Origin: UBA2365 sp964594045
GTDB taxonomy: Bacteria; Bacteroidota; Bacteroidia; Chitinophagales; Saprospiraceae
Assembly (NCBI GenBank): GCA_964594045.1
Contig: CAZQKR010000034.1
Span: 1 to 45,084 of the forward strand
Direction of reading: 5' to 3'
DNA length: 45,084 nucleotides
Part shown: positions 35,501 through 42,402 of the stretch, in pieces
Layout of the letters: each line of letters opens with the position of its first letter
Position numbering within the stretch: the first letter of the stretch is position 1
Made by a program: the position numbers and the translations under genes
Notes under the pieces: model-generated
The model's database searches: none
The model's input: the letters and a program-made list of their open reading frames with translations, nothing else
Told to the model about the DNA's origin: nothing

Positions 35501-38500
35501 AGGTCGTTATTTCCGGAAGTATCAGTTCCACCGCTGAAATTCCATGTATATGTTGCATCAATTGAAGCATTGCCTGTATATTGGATCAATGCTGCATCTG
35601 TCAGACAAATGGTATCCGGTAAAACGAAAGTGGAACTAGGGCCGCTGTTGATGACAATGTTCTCACAATGCCAGTCCGAAACACCGCAACTGTTTGTAGC
35701 TCTGACACAAACCTGTCCACCGCTGCTTCCGGTCCAATCGATGATAAGCAAACCGGCAATAGGATCAAAACTTGCAGAAGCAACATCGGAAGGATAAGTC
35801 CATTCGTATTCATTTAACGGGTTAACAAAAACACTGTACATGACTTCTTCTCCGGTGTTGTTGCAGTATTCCAGTGTCCAACTGTTTGGCACAGGTGTGT
35901 CAGGTAATAATTCGTCAAAATCTATCTGAACGGTCTCTTCAAGTGAAATATCACAGGAAAGTCCGTTTTTTGAAAGTAAAACTGTGGCCGAATAAAGTCC
36001 CTCATCGGTTACGGTTATCGAATAAGGCGGAGTTGTAAGCAAACCTCCGATCGGAGTGCCTCCAACATTCCATTGAACTGCAACCGTGCTCATATCTTCA
36101 GGTTTCAGGATCATGTCTTCAATCCTCAATACGAATTGCTCATCTCCTATACATTCAGGACCAACCATGTTGAAGAACTGAACATCCAGGTATGTCAGCT
36201 GAAAATCAACCAGTCTGTCACAACCATTTGCTGATGCTCCGGGGATCGTCAGTATTTGTCCTAAAACATCATCAGTAAAGACATAGCCAAAATAATCAAC
36301 AAGATCTCCCTGGCAGGCAAATGTATCCACTTCGATCTCTTCCAGTTCCAACGCTGTGATTTCAATGGTCTGATCGTATGGGCATCCAAATTCATTGATC
36401 AAAGGTATTTCATAAACTCCTGGAGCAGTTATTGCAGGACCCTCCCACAGATCAGGCGTATATCCCTCAGCAAGTACGTTTTCACAAATACTTTCAGGAT
36501 CAAGCACCTGATCAGGTAATTCATAAACTGTCACCGGAATACATTCTATGGTGGAATCATCACATGGACTTGTTCCCTGTCCGCACAACTGATAGGTGCC
36601 CGGCGTATCAAAAATCAATGTGATGTCTTGTTCTTCAGATTCCCCGCTTATTGTGCCATCAATGGTCCAGATATAACTGTCAGCATCATCGGTTCCTTCA
36701 AGAGTGAATGTGACCGGAACCCCTGCACATATCTGGTTGTCAGGAAATTCCAGGTTCGTAATCCCAGTTGGATCAGACATCTGGTAATTTCCGCCACCTT
36801 CAACAATCTCGATCCAATACGTACATTGGGTAGAGTTACATCCATCAATCACAAGGTAATATACTTGCCCTGGTTCAAAATTACTTGAAGTGACATAAAG
36901 ATCTCCTGGTGTAAGACATGGCAGAGCAGCGCAAACCACCCATTCCTCCTCAGTACAATCAGTATAAATGGCATATTGAACACCGAGATCAAACGGGGGT
37001 GACACTACGCAGTTGGTAGCATGTATTATGAGCGTTACTGTCGAACTCGCTGCCATAAAAGCAAACCAGCTTGGATTTTGATAAGCTGACCCATTGGTTC
37101 CGCATATAGGTCCGTAATTGGTGAATTGAGGCAACATTCCTGTACAGAACTCATTGATCTCGTATATGTTGCAAAGAACATTTTGTTCAGCAGTCTGACA
37201 GTTGGGATACGTTTCATCATCGCAATCCGCTGGCGGCTCAACATAAAAACCACAGTCAATTGAATTTTCGACCATTCCTGACATGAGATTGATGGGGTCA
37301 GAAAACGGACCATCGCTGTCTATGTCCGGATCACCTCCTGCCTGTCTGATCGTGGTATTGAAAGTCGGAGGTTCGACAAATTCTACGGTATATGATCCTG
37401 GAGGCAGATCAAGAAAAGCGTAAATTCCCCCACCATCAGTGATTTCAGTTAAAGGTGTAATTGGCACTCCGGCGCCGGTAACTCCGGTAAGCCTAACCGT
37501 AACATCAGCCAATGGAGGTTCGCCTCCATCCTGAATACCATCCGTATTTTGGTCCCTCCAGCAATAATTCCCGATGACGCCGTATCTGTAAAATCCGGCA
37601 TCTACATGATCGATAGTTTCTCCTGATTCCAGCGTATAATCATCTGTATCACCAGTCAATTCATTGGGATCACTGTCATCATTATCATTGGTCATGTCCT
37701 GGGCAGTAATGAAATATCCCGGTAAACTGAATGACAAACTATAGGTATCAGGCTTTAAATTATCGAATTGATAAAAGCCGGCTCCATTGGAAATGGTGTT
37801 ACCCGTCAACCCGTCTGATGCCCTGGTCCATGTCACCGTCACACCTGCTATTCCCGGTTCACCGTCCTGGATCCCGTTGCCATTCATATCCTGCCATGTG
37901 AAATCTCCAATGGTTACAAATTGATACATTCCGGCATCCCAGATATCCTGATCCTCGTCGCTGATTACATCAAAAAAGGCTGTTTGTCCTGTGCCGGGAT
38001 TTGGATCTGAATCCTCACTGTCATCACCACCTTCATCCTGCAGGGTAATGGCATCGTATCCGCCGGCAAGGGTAAAAGTCAGCCTGTAATTTCCCGGAAT
38101 GACTTCATCAAAATTATAATTTCCGCCTGCCCCGGTCACCTCATTCCTGTTGACCGGATTACCACCGCCATCTGTACCACTCAAGGTGACATTTACTCCG
38201 GCGATGCCTGGTTCTCCATCCTGTATACCATTTCCATTTTGGTCATGCCAGACCAGATCTCCGATATTGCTGTAAATGAAAAAGCCTGCATCCCAGTTTT
38301 CCTGATCCTCCCCGCTGACCACATCGAATGCAATGGTCTGTCCTGTCAGAGGGTTCGCATCTGAATCTATGTTGTCATTTCCGCCTTCATTTGCAAATGT
38401 ATATTCATCATAAGCTGCAGGTAGTGCAAAAGTTAATGTATAGTCGCCCGGAACCACATTATCAAAGTTGTAATCTCCGGCGCCTGACGAAGTAGTATTC

Positions 38501-39453
38501 CGGTTAACAGGATTACCACCACCATCTGTTCCGGATAAAGTAACAGAAACACCACCTATGCCTGGTTCTCCATCCTGTATTCCATTTCCGTTCTCATCAT
38601 GCCATACAAAATCTCCGATGTTGGAAAAAATATAGAATCCCGCATCCCAATTGTTGATCAAATCACCACTTTCAACTGAAAAATTGATCGTCTCACCCGT
38701 AATCGGATTTGCATCTGAATCTATATTGTCATTTCCGCCTTCGTCAGCAAAAGTATATTCATCATAACCTGCTGGTAATGAAAAAGCTATATTGTAGGTA
38801 CCGGGTGGCACATCAGTAAACTCATAATTTCCTGCACCATCCGTAAATGCTGTAAATGTCACCGCATTCGATGCTCCGTCAAAACCATCTAAAGTTACAC
38901 TGACACCGCCAATTCCGGTTTCACCACCATCCTGCAAGCCGTTGGCATTTTCGTCATGCCAGACAAGATCTCCAACCGTACTGAGCAGGTAAATTCCGGC
39001 ATCAATATGGGTCATGTCCATGGCAACTCCGAGGTTTAATAAAACTGTCTGCCCTGTGCCCTGATTTGCATCGCTATTGGTATTCACAGGTCCATTATAG
39101 GGATCTGTAAAGGACCAGTTGCCGGCAGGTAAAGTAAAGCGCACAATATAATCTCCGGGAGCCAGGTCTTCAAATGCATAAGCGCCGCCTAAGGCAGTCA
39201 CATCTGTAAATAAAACCGTCCCTCCTGAATTCAGCAACTCCACAGTTACCCCGTTTTGTCCGGGTTCACCGCCGCCTTGCTGTCCATTGCCGTCTGTGTC
39301 CACCCAAACTATACCTGAAATTCTGGGAGGTAACAGAAAGGGATTTCCATTTTCAGTCAGTCCGGCTTTATGCCTGATCGGCTCTGATATTCCATTGGGA
39401 ATGGAGCAAAATAAAGATATGAGGACGATCAGGATAAATTTTAAATAACTCAT
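32587..39453 (-). CDS. Giant T9SS-exported adhesin with SdrD-like, PKD/FnIII-like and SprB-type repeats
   Basis: 2288 residues. In order: a signal peptide (FILIVLISLFCSIPNG); six SdrD B-like domains (~45-740, each opening like NIGDLVWHDENGNGIQDGEPG); a Cys-containing β domain (~740-930); PKD-like and other β domains (~930-1270); three copies of a ~250-residue compound unit (1272-2029); one SprB-type repeat (2030-2110, ATDPACHDMTDGSLSL); a further Ig-like stretch; and a C-terminal type B sorting domain (2192-2288, YIPNIFSPNGDGENDFF, MRIFDRWGEKVYEG). This layout marks a surface protein exported by T9SS and probably used in attachment or gliding. Codon use and frame are intact throughout, with no interruption seen. 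Confidence 0.93.
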   Translation of the reverse strand: MSYLKFILIVLISLFCSIPNGISEPIRHKAGLTENGNPFLLPPRISGIVWVDTDGNGQQGGGEPGQNGVTVELLNSGGTVLFTDVTALGGAYAFEDLAPGDYIVRFTLPAGNWSFTDPYNGPVNTNSDANQGTGQTVLLNLGVAMDMTHIDAGIYLLSTVGDLVWHDENANGLQDGGETGIGGVSVTLDGFDGASNAVTFTAFTDGAGNYEFTDVPPGTYNIAFSLPAGYDEYTFADEGGNDNIDSDANPITGETINFSVESGDLINNWDAGFYIFSNIGDFVWHDENGNGIQDGEPGIGGVSVTLSGTDGGGNPVNRNTTSSGAGDYNFDNVVPGDYTLTFALPAAYDEYTFANEGGNDNIDSDANPLTGQTIAFDVVSGEDQENWDAGFFIYSNIGDLVWHDQNGNGIQDGEPGIAGVNVTLSGTDGGGNPVNRNEVTGAGGNYNFDEVIPGNYRLTFTLAGGYDAITLQDEGGDDSEDSDPNPGTGQTAFFDVISDEDQDIWDAGMYQFVTIGDFTWQDMNGNGIQDGEPGIAGVTVTWTRASDGLTGNTISNGAGFYQFDNLKPDTYSLSFSLPGYFITAQDMTNDNDDSDPNELTGDTDDYTLESGETIDHVDAGFYRYGVIGNYCWRDQNTDGIQDGGEPPLADVTVRLTGVTGAGVPITPLTEITDGGGIYAFLDLPPGSYTVEFVEPPTFNTTIRQAGGDPDIDSDGPFSDPINLMSGMVENSIDCGFYVEPPADCDDETYPNCQTAEQNVLCNIYEINEFCTGMLPQFTNYGPICGTNGSAYQNPSWFAFMAASSTVTLIIHATNCVVSPPFDLGVQYAIYTDCTEEEWVVCAALPCLTPGDLYVTSSNFEPGQVYYLVIDGCNSTQCTYWIEIVEGGGNYQMSDPTGITNLEFPDNQICAGVPVTFTLEGTDDADSYIWTIDGTISGESEEQDITLIFDTPGTYQLCGQGTSPCDDSTIECIPVTVYELPDQVLDPESICENVLAEGYTPDLWEGPAITAPGVYEIPLINEFGCPYDQTIEITALELEEIEVDTFACQGDLVDYFGYVFTDDVLGQILTIPGASANGCDRLVDFQLTYLDVQFFNMVGPECIGDEQFVLRIEDMILKPEDMSTVAVQWNVGGTPIGGLLTTPPYSITVTDEGLYSATVLLSKNGLSCDISLEETVQIDFDELLPDTPVPNSWTLEYCNNTGEEVMYSVFVNPLNEYEWTYPSDVASASFDPIAGLLIIDWTGSSGGQVCVRATNSCGVSDWHCENIVINSGPSSTFVLPDTICLTDAALIQYTGNASIDATYTWNFSGGTDTSGNNDLGAGPYNMTWFEAGDKTVTLHVVETNGCESVLSTGTVYVEEPLAEPVISCSSNQTQIVFSWFDVANSAGYNVELVSGTAGTLNGNTYTVTGLNPLDEVSIIVYALSDGLCPTTSDTITCAALDCPNVTLNIMAADTSVCFIQGMDPFILGHVINSPGNGTVTWSGPGITNSNTGVFDPNVAGIGSHQIVLSYFLDDCTFNDQAVIRVFAVPTATFTTSADSICNDQTLILNYTGNAPSGIPTWSFDNPTNVTGSGLGQRTLQWNSSGWKTITLQVEQNGCISDVQQQTVFVEQRVPDINIDCVTTTESITFSWDTNPQLESYIIYIDGVLITDQFIDSWTLNGLTEDQSVTINIIGVNDGVCPNPVGSRTCVAESCPEFAVSFTHDNTPICLTANAGTRQFIAQLTGATTTGTTTWSGPGVNSTGLFNPTTAGVGTHTITYRYAEGACDITRTFTITVLEQPVANFSINKDEICITDRVRFTLNNYNQAFTYNWDASGATVQVISPTVFDLSWNAPGTYNLSLTVANGICITGPYLQTVEVEPLLIAPVIACNETTITTDQLTFTWNQVDCAASYDIYVDGNLHSQTQGTSVTLTGLDPGQTIGIEVRVISDCLCPGVSAFGNCTTDECEDIELTINGLPEDYCASQLPASINLSAAIAGTTGGSIQWSGPGISSNGVINTTGLTPDDYIYTVSYNLLNCNYIYTDILTVYPPVNFTVQATDPACHDMTDGSLSLDVSSGIEPYTIVVNGQPADRLNIPNLAPGNYTIDITDSNGCQANRTATISNPPLIIPLISGDEVLQEEQTGVYTVSFTNNPSGASYLWYIENGDTLCQGTDCTTINLRIKEQTNICVEVSYNGQTCMESDCFTVRFEEIVDVYIPNIFSPNGDGENDFFYIKSDNSVANIKSMRIFDRWGEKVYEGLNIPTNQQNSGWDGRLNGNYVLPGVYVYDIVILTVENKELRYSGDITVLR
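33367..35640 (-). repeat. Three tandem ~250-residue compound repeats inside the adhesin
   Basis: Each unit has three parts: a PKD-like domain opening PSSTF, PTATF or PVANF with a C-terminal VEE/VEQ/VEP strand; an FnIII-like domain (SFSW/FSW core, then GLCP, GVCP or CLCP); and an Ig-like domain containing WSGPG (GPGITN, GPGVNS, GPGISS). Units start at residues 1272, 1528 and 1779 and end at 2029, so the period is 251-256 residues. They are diverged in sequence but constant in order. Confidence 0.8.
37234..39321 (-). repeat. Six tandem SdrD B-like domain repeats in the adhesin
   Basis: Units at residues ~45-158, 159-277, 278-395, 396-513, 514-625 and 626-740 share the start W-x-D-x-N-x-N-G-x-Q-D-G and the ends DSDxNPxTGxT and NWDAGFY-like. 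Units 2-4 are the most alike, also in DNA, suggesting recent duplication. The D/N-rich opening is a calcium-binding pattern in related SdrD/Cna B domains. Confidence 0.88.
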
Positions 39454-40106
39454 AAGGCAGATTTAGAAATGAATTAAAAAAAACTCAGCAATGGACACAA
39501 CACTTTGTCATTGTGAGTGCTTTTTTCTTTTTTGTTCAGTAATCCAACAAAAATAGGAAATCTTAATAATTAACTAAAAATTTACTCATGCTTTCTGAAA
39601 AAATTGGTTTTTTTTTGGAATTTGATTTGGAAATTATCTACTGAGCCAATTTTTTATTGCTTTTCCAACTTGTTATAGTGAGCTGTTCCAAAATGTTCAA
39701 ATTTAATTGATTATTTAACGGATGAATCTATTTCACATCTTTAAATGATGGTTTGCGCTTAAAAACAGGGGAAACCCGGTTTTACCAAACAAACTGACAT
39801 CTTGCCAAAGGAATTTAAGTCTGACATCTTTAAGTATGGGAAAATCCTTCAGGGTTGCCATGAATGTTTGAGGTTCCTCACTCACTGCGGATCAGGAATT
39901 CTTTTATTGTTCGTGCTATCAGTATGAAGAACCGGCTGTTGTAAAAAAAATATATCATTTCCTCAGTGGATATCCTAACCCAATGCGAACTGAACACTTT
40001 ATTTGATACTTTTATAAATAATTGATAAATAAGTTATTATATTAAATAAGTATTTTTTCTGTCATTCTGAATCTACAAAATGGATATTTGGCCTGCTGGT
40101 CTATAT
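39454..40106. other. Divergent intergenic region between the adhesin and menG/ubiE
   Basis: This AT-rich gap contains a candidate adhesin promoter near 39548-39578 (minus). The strong menG/ubiE promoter lies just beyond its right edge. The remaining ~500 nt show no gene, hairpin or repeat. Confidence 0.5.
39548..39578 (-). promoter_or_regulatory. Possible promoter of the adhesin gene
   Basis: Minus-strand TATTTTTG (39548-39555) with TTAG/TTTA-like sequence about 19 nt upstream. A transcript from here would have a leader of about 85-90 nt. Confidence 0.35.
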
Positions 40107-40137
40107 TTTGTTATTAGGTTCTTTAGGTATATCTTTG
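40107..40137 (+). promoter_or_regulatory. Promoter of menG/ubiE-porT-kinase operon
   Basis: TTTG (40107-40110) and TATCTTTG (40130-40137) are 19 nt apart, a full match to the Bacteroidota consensus. Transcription would begin near 40144, only a few nt before the ATG at 40152. Confidence 0.72.
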
Positions 40138-40151
40138 CGTAAATTTTGCTC

Positions 40152-40889
40152 ATGGGTAAAGAAAAAATTACGGTAACGCCTTATAATTCAGACCAAAACA
40201 AGAAAAAGCAGGTGGCTGCCATGTTTAACAGGATCGCACATAAATACGATTTTCTGAACCACCTCTTATCGCTTGGAATTGACAGGATGTGGCGCAAGAA
40301 AACAGTGGAGATGATCGCTGCAACTAATCCGGAAACCTTGCTGGATGTGGCAACCGGTACAGGAGACCTTTCCTTTGAAGCGGCCCGTAAAATACCCGGA
40401 GTTCGGATCACCGGAGTGGATATATCGCATGGTATGCTGAATTTTGCCATTGAAAAAGCAGAACAGCTGGGGCTTTCAGAACAGATATCATTCAGTTACG
40501 GGGATTCAGAAAGTCTTGAATTTACTGCAGACTCGTTCGATGCCGTTATGTCAGCTTTTGGCGTCCGCAATTTTGAAGACCTGGATCTGGGATTAAGCGA
40601 AATGCACCGTGTCTTAAAACCGGGAGGTACTGTGTTTATTCTGGAATTTTCCAGACCCCGCGTATTTCCCCTTAAAACGATCTTTAACATTTATTTTAGA
40701 TATATTCTGCCTGTGATCGGACGTTTTACTTCAAAGGACGATAAAGCCTATACGTATTTGTTCAAGTCCGTTCAGGCTTTTCCTGATTTTGAGAAATTCG
40801 TGGGACGAATGGAAAAAGCAGGATTCCATTCCAATAAGTTTCAACCAATGACGTTTGGTATTTGTACAATTTATACAGGAAAAAAATGA
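40152..40889 (+). CDS. ubiE: Demethylmenaquinone methyltransferase (MenG/UbiE)
   Basis: It adds the final methyl group in menaquinone synthesis, using S-adenosylmethionine. About 245 residues. The SAM-binding site is LLDVATGTGDLSFEA. Other family motifs are MFNRIAHKYDFLNHLLSLGI at the N-terminus, FGVRNFEDLDLGL, EFSRP and the C-terminal PMTFGICTIYTG. The open frame begins at a TTG at 40146, but ATG at 40152 is better. With MenF, MenD, MenC and MenE elsewhere in the window, it points to a menaquinone respiratory chain. porT overlaps its stop as ATGA. Confidence 0.95.
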   Translation: MGKEKITVTPYNSDQNKKKQVAAMFNRIAHKYDFLNHLLSLGIDRMWRKKTVEMIAATNPETLLDVATGTGDLSFEAARKIPGVRITGVDISHGMLNFAIEKAEQLGLSEQISFSYGDSESLEFTADSFDAVMSAFGVRNFEDLDLGLSEMHRVLKPGGTVFILEFSRPRVFPLKTIFNIYFRYILPVIGRFTSKDDKAYTYLFKSVQAFPDFEKFVGRMEKAGFHSNKFQPMTFGICTIYTGKK

Positions 40890-41593
40890 TCAGATATCTC
40901 ATATTTTTTGTGGCAGGTATTTTTTTTATCACCACAGCCAGTGGTCAGGGTTACAACCGTGCAATGTTCAATTTTCTTTACCATAAACAAAAACCTTATT
41001 ATTTTGGTATTTCCCTGGGACTGAACAACAACAATTTTCTCCTTGACCGTTCAGGATATTTTGTGGAAACAGACAGCATCGTGATCGCTGAACCAGCCAA
41101 AGGTCTTGGGATGCACGTTCAGATGGTGGTCAACCTCAGGATAAATCATAATTTTGATTTCAGATTGCTTCCCGGGTTTTCTTTTGCCAACAGAAGGATC
41201 AGCTATACTGCTTCTGACAATTTTATCGAACCTACCTACAAAAGAATAGAATCCGTGCTGATAGAGGCACCTTTCCTGATCAGATATAAGTCTGAACCTT
41301 ACCGGGATATGAGGCTTTTTGCACTGACCGGAGTGAAATATACTTATGACGTGAACAGTAATTCCCGGGCACGAAATAATCAGTTTCTGGTGAAAATTTC
41401 TCCGCATGATTTCCAGTTTGAACTGGGTACGGGTATTCAGTTTTTCTTTCCTTATTTTGTTTTTTCTCCCGAGATCAAAGTCTCAACCGGGATCGGCAAT
41501 GTACTCCTTTACGACCATAAACTGGAAGAATCCAAAGTGCTGGAGAAAATTCTGACACATGTGTTTACGGTGAGTTTCCATTTTGAGGGTTGA
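40886..41593 (+). CDS. porT: PorT-family protein of type IX secretion
   Basis: 235 residues. A signal peptide (YLIFFVAGIFFITTASGQ) is followed by a β-barrel-like body (FGISLGLNNNNFLLD, FDFRLLPGFSFANRRISY, FQFELGTGIQFFFPYFVFSP, FTVSFHFEG) with the pattern of PorT/SprT. PorT is an outer-membrane component needed for T9SS secretion. ubiE followed by porT is a familiar order in Bacteroidota, which supports the call. ATG at 40886 overlaps the ubiE stop by 4 nt, suggesting coupling. Confidence 0.82.
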   Translation: MIRYLIFFVAGIFFITTASGQGYNRAMFNFLYHKQKPYYFGISLGLNNNNFLLDRSGYFVETDSIVIAEPAKGLGMHVQMVVNLRINHNFDFRLLPGFSFANRRISYTASDNFIEPTYKRIESVLIEAPFLIRYKSEPYRDMRLFALTGVKYTYDVNSNSRARNNQFLVKISPHDFQFELGTGIQFFFPYFVFSPEIKVSTGIGNVLLYDHKLEESKVLEKILTHVFTVSFHFEG

Positions 41594-41614
41594 TCCTGAT
41601 TCCATCCTCCTTGC

Positions 41615-42148
41615 GTGAAAAAAATAGTTATTACCGGCCCTGAATCCACTGGTAAAAGTTACCTTGCCAAAACCCTGTCTGATTATTTTAAACAGGCGCA
41701 TACGGAAGAAGTAGCCAGGGCTTATCTGAATCAGCTCAACCGGTCGTACAGGTATAGTGACCTATATCAGATCGCACTGGAACAGATGGCCTCAGAAGAC
41801 GCTTTTCTTACTACAGATATTGATGTTTTGTTTTGCGATACTGATCTGATCACGATCAAAATATGGTCCAGCGTGAAGTTTGGAAAAGTGGATAAAAGAA
41901 TACTCAGATCCATACAGCAAAGACATTATGATCTGTATTTATTGTGTTATCCGGATATTCCCTGGGAACCGGACCCTTTGCGGGAAAATCCAGACAATCG
42001 ACCCGAGCTTTTTGATTTTTACTTACAGGAACTGCATCATTATGGAAAAAACTTCAGGATCATCAAAGGCGAAGACTACAATGAAAGATTGGAAACCGCT
42101 ATTCAGGCAGTCAGTCATTTTTTTCCGGATGAAATTGATGGCTTTTAA
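41615..42148 (+). CDS. NadR-like P-loop kinase (AAA_28 family)
   Basis: 177 residues. The P-loop is KKIVITGPESTGKSYLAKTL, at the very N-terminus. A metal/acidic region reads VLFCDTDLITIKIW, then a lid-like region LCYPDIPWEPDPLRENP. This is the C-terminal kinase domain of NadR (nicotinamide-riboside kinase type) standing alone, without the adenylyltransferase and HTH parts. It probably phosphorylates a nucleoside or vitamin. The start is GTG at 41615, 21 nt after porT. It ends about 70 nt before the promoter of the thiamine receptor, so it belongs to the ubiE-porT transcript, yet it lies beside a vitamin-uptake gene. Confidence 0.83.
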   Translation: MKKIVITGPESTGKSYLAKTLSDYFKQAHTEEVARAYLNQLNRSYRYSDLYQIALEQMASEDAFLTTDIDVLFCDTDLITIKIWSSVKFGKVDKRILRSIQQRHYDLYLLCYPDIPWEPDPLRENPDNRPELFDFYLQELHHYGKNFRIIKGEDYNERLETAIQAVSHFFPDEIDGF

Positions 42149-42220
42149 ACCCGGTCCTGAAAGATAAGGCTGCCGGATACTTGCTTTATTCAGAGATTTA
42201 TTAAGGAAATCACCCAATCT

Positions 42221-42251
42221 TTTGCAGTTCTGATCAAATTAAATACCTTTG
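42221..42251 (+). promoter_or_regulatory. Promoter of the TPP riboswitch transcript
   Basis: TTTG (42221-42224) and TACCTTTG (42244-42251) are 19 nt apart, a full match to the Bacteroidota consensus. The expected start (near 42258) coincides with the first paired strand of the riboswitch. Confidence 0.75.
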
Positions 42252-42254
42252 TGT

Positions 42255-42334
42255 ATCATTCGGGGTGCTGTATTGGCGGCTGAGATCATACCCTCTGAAC
42301 CTGTCCGGGTAATGCCGGAAAGGGAAATGTGATG
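42255..42334 (+). promoter_or_regulatory. TPP (thiamine pyrophosphate) riboswitch, THI box
   Basis: The conserved parts appear in order and at normal spacing: GGGGTGC, GGCTGAGA, ATACCC, GAACCTG, GGGTAATGCCGG and AGGGAAA. The closing stem can form from ATCAT (42255-) and ATGTGAT (42327-). It precedes the TonB-dependent receptor at 42403 by about 70 nt. No terminator hairpin is visible in that stretch, so control at translation start is more likely than attenuation. It marks the receptor as thiamine-regulated. Confidence 0.95.
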
Positions 42335-42402
42335 AACTCCTGCAATATTTTTCCTCAGATGGTTGTTTGGTAAATGTCACTTAACACAATGAATCCATCA
42401 AC

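Noticed and set aside
37234..39321. Regular DNA repeats that could suggest a CRISPR array
   Set aside because: The ~350-bp period stays in frame and codes for SdrD-like domains; there are no short direct repeats with unique spacers and no cas genes.
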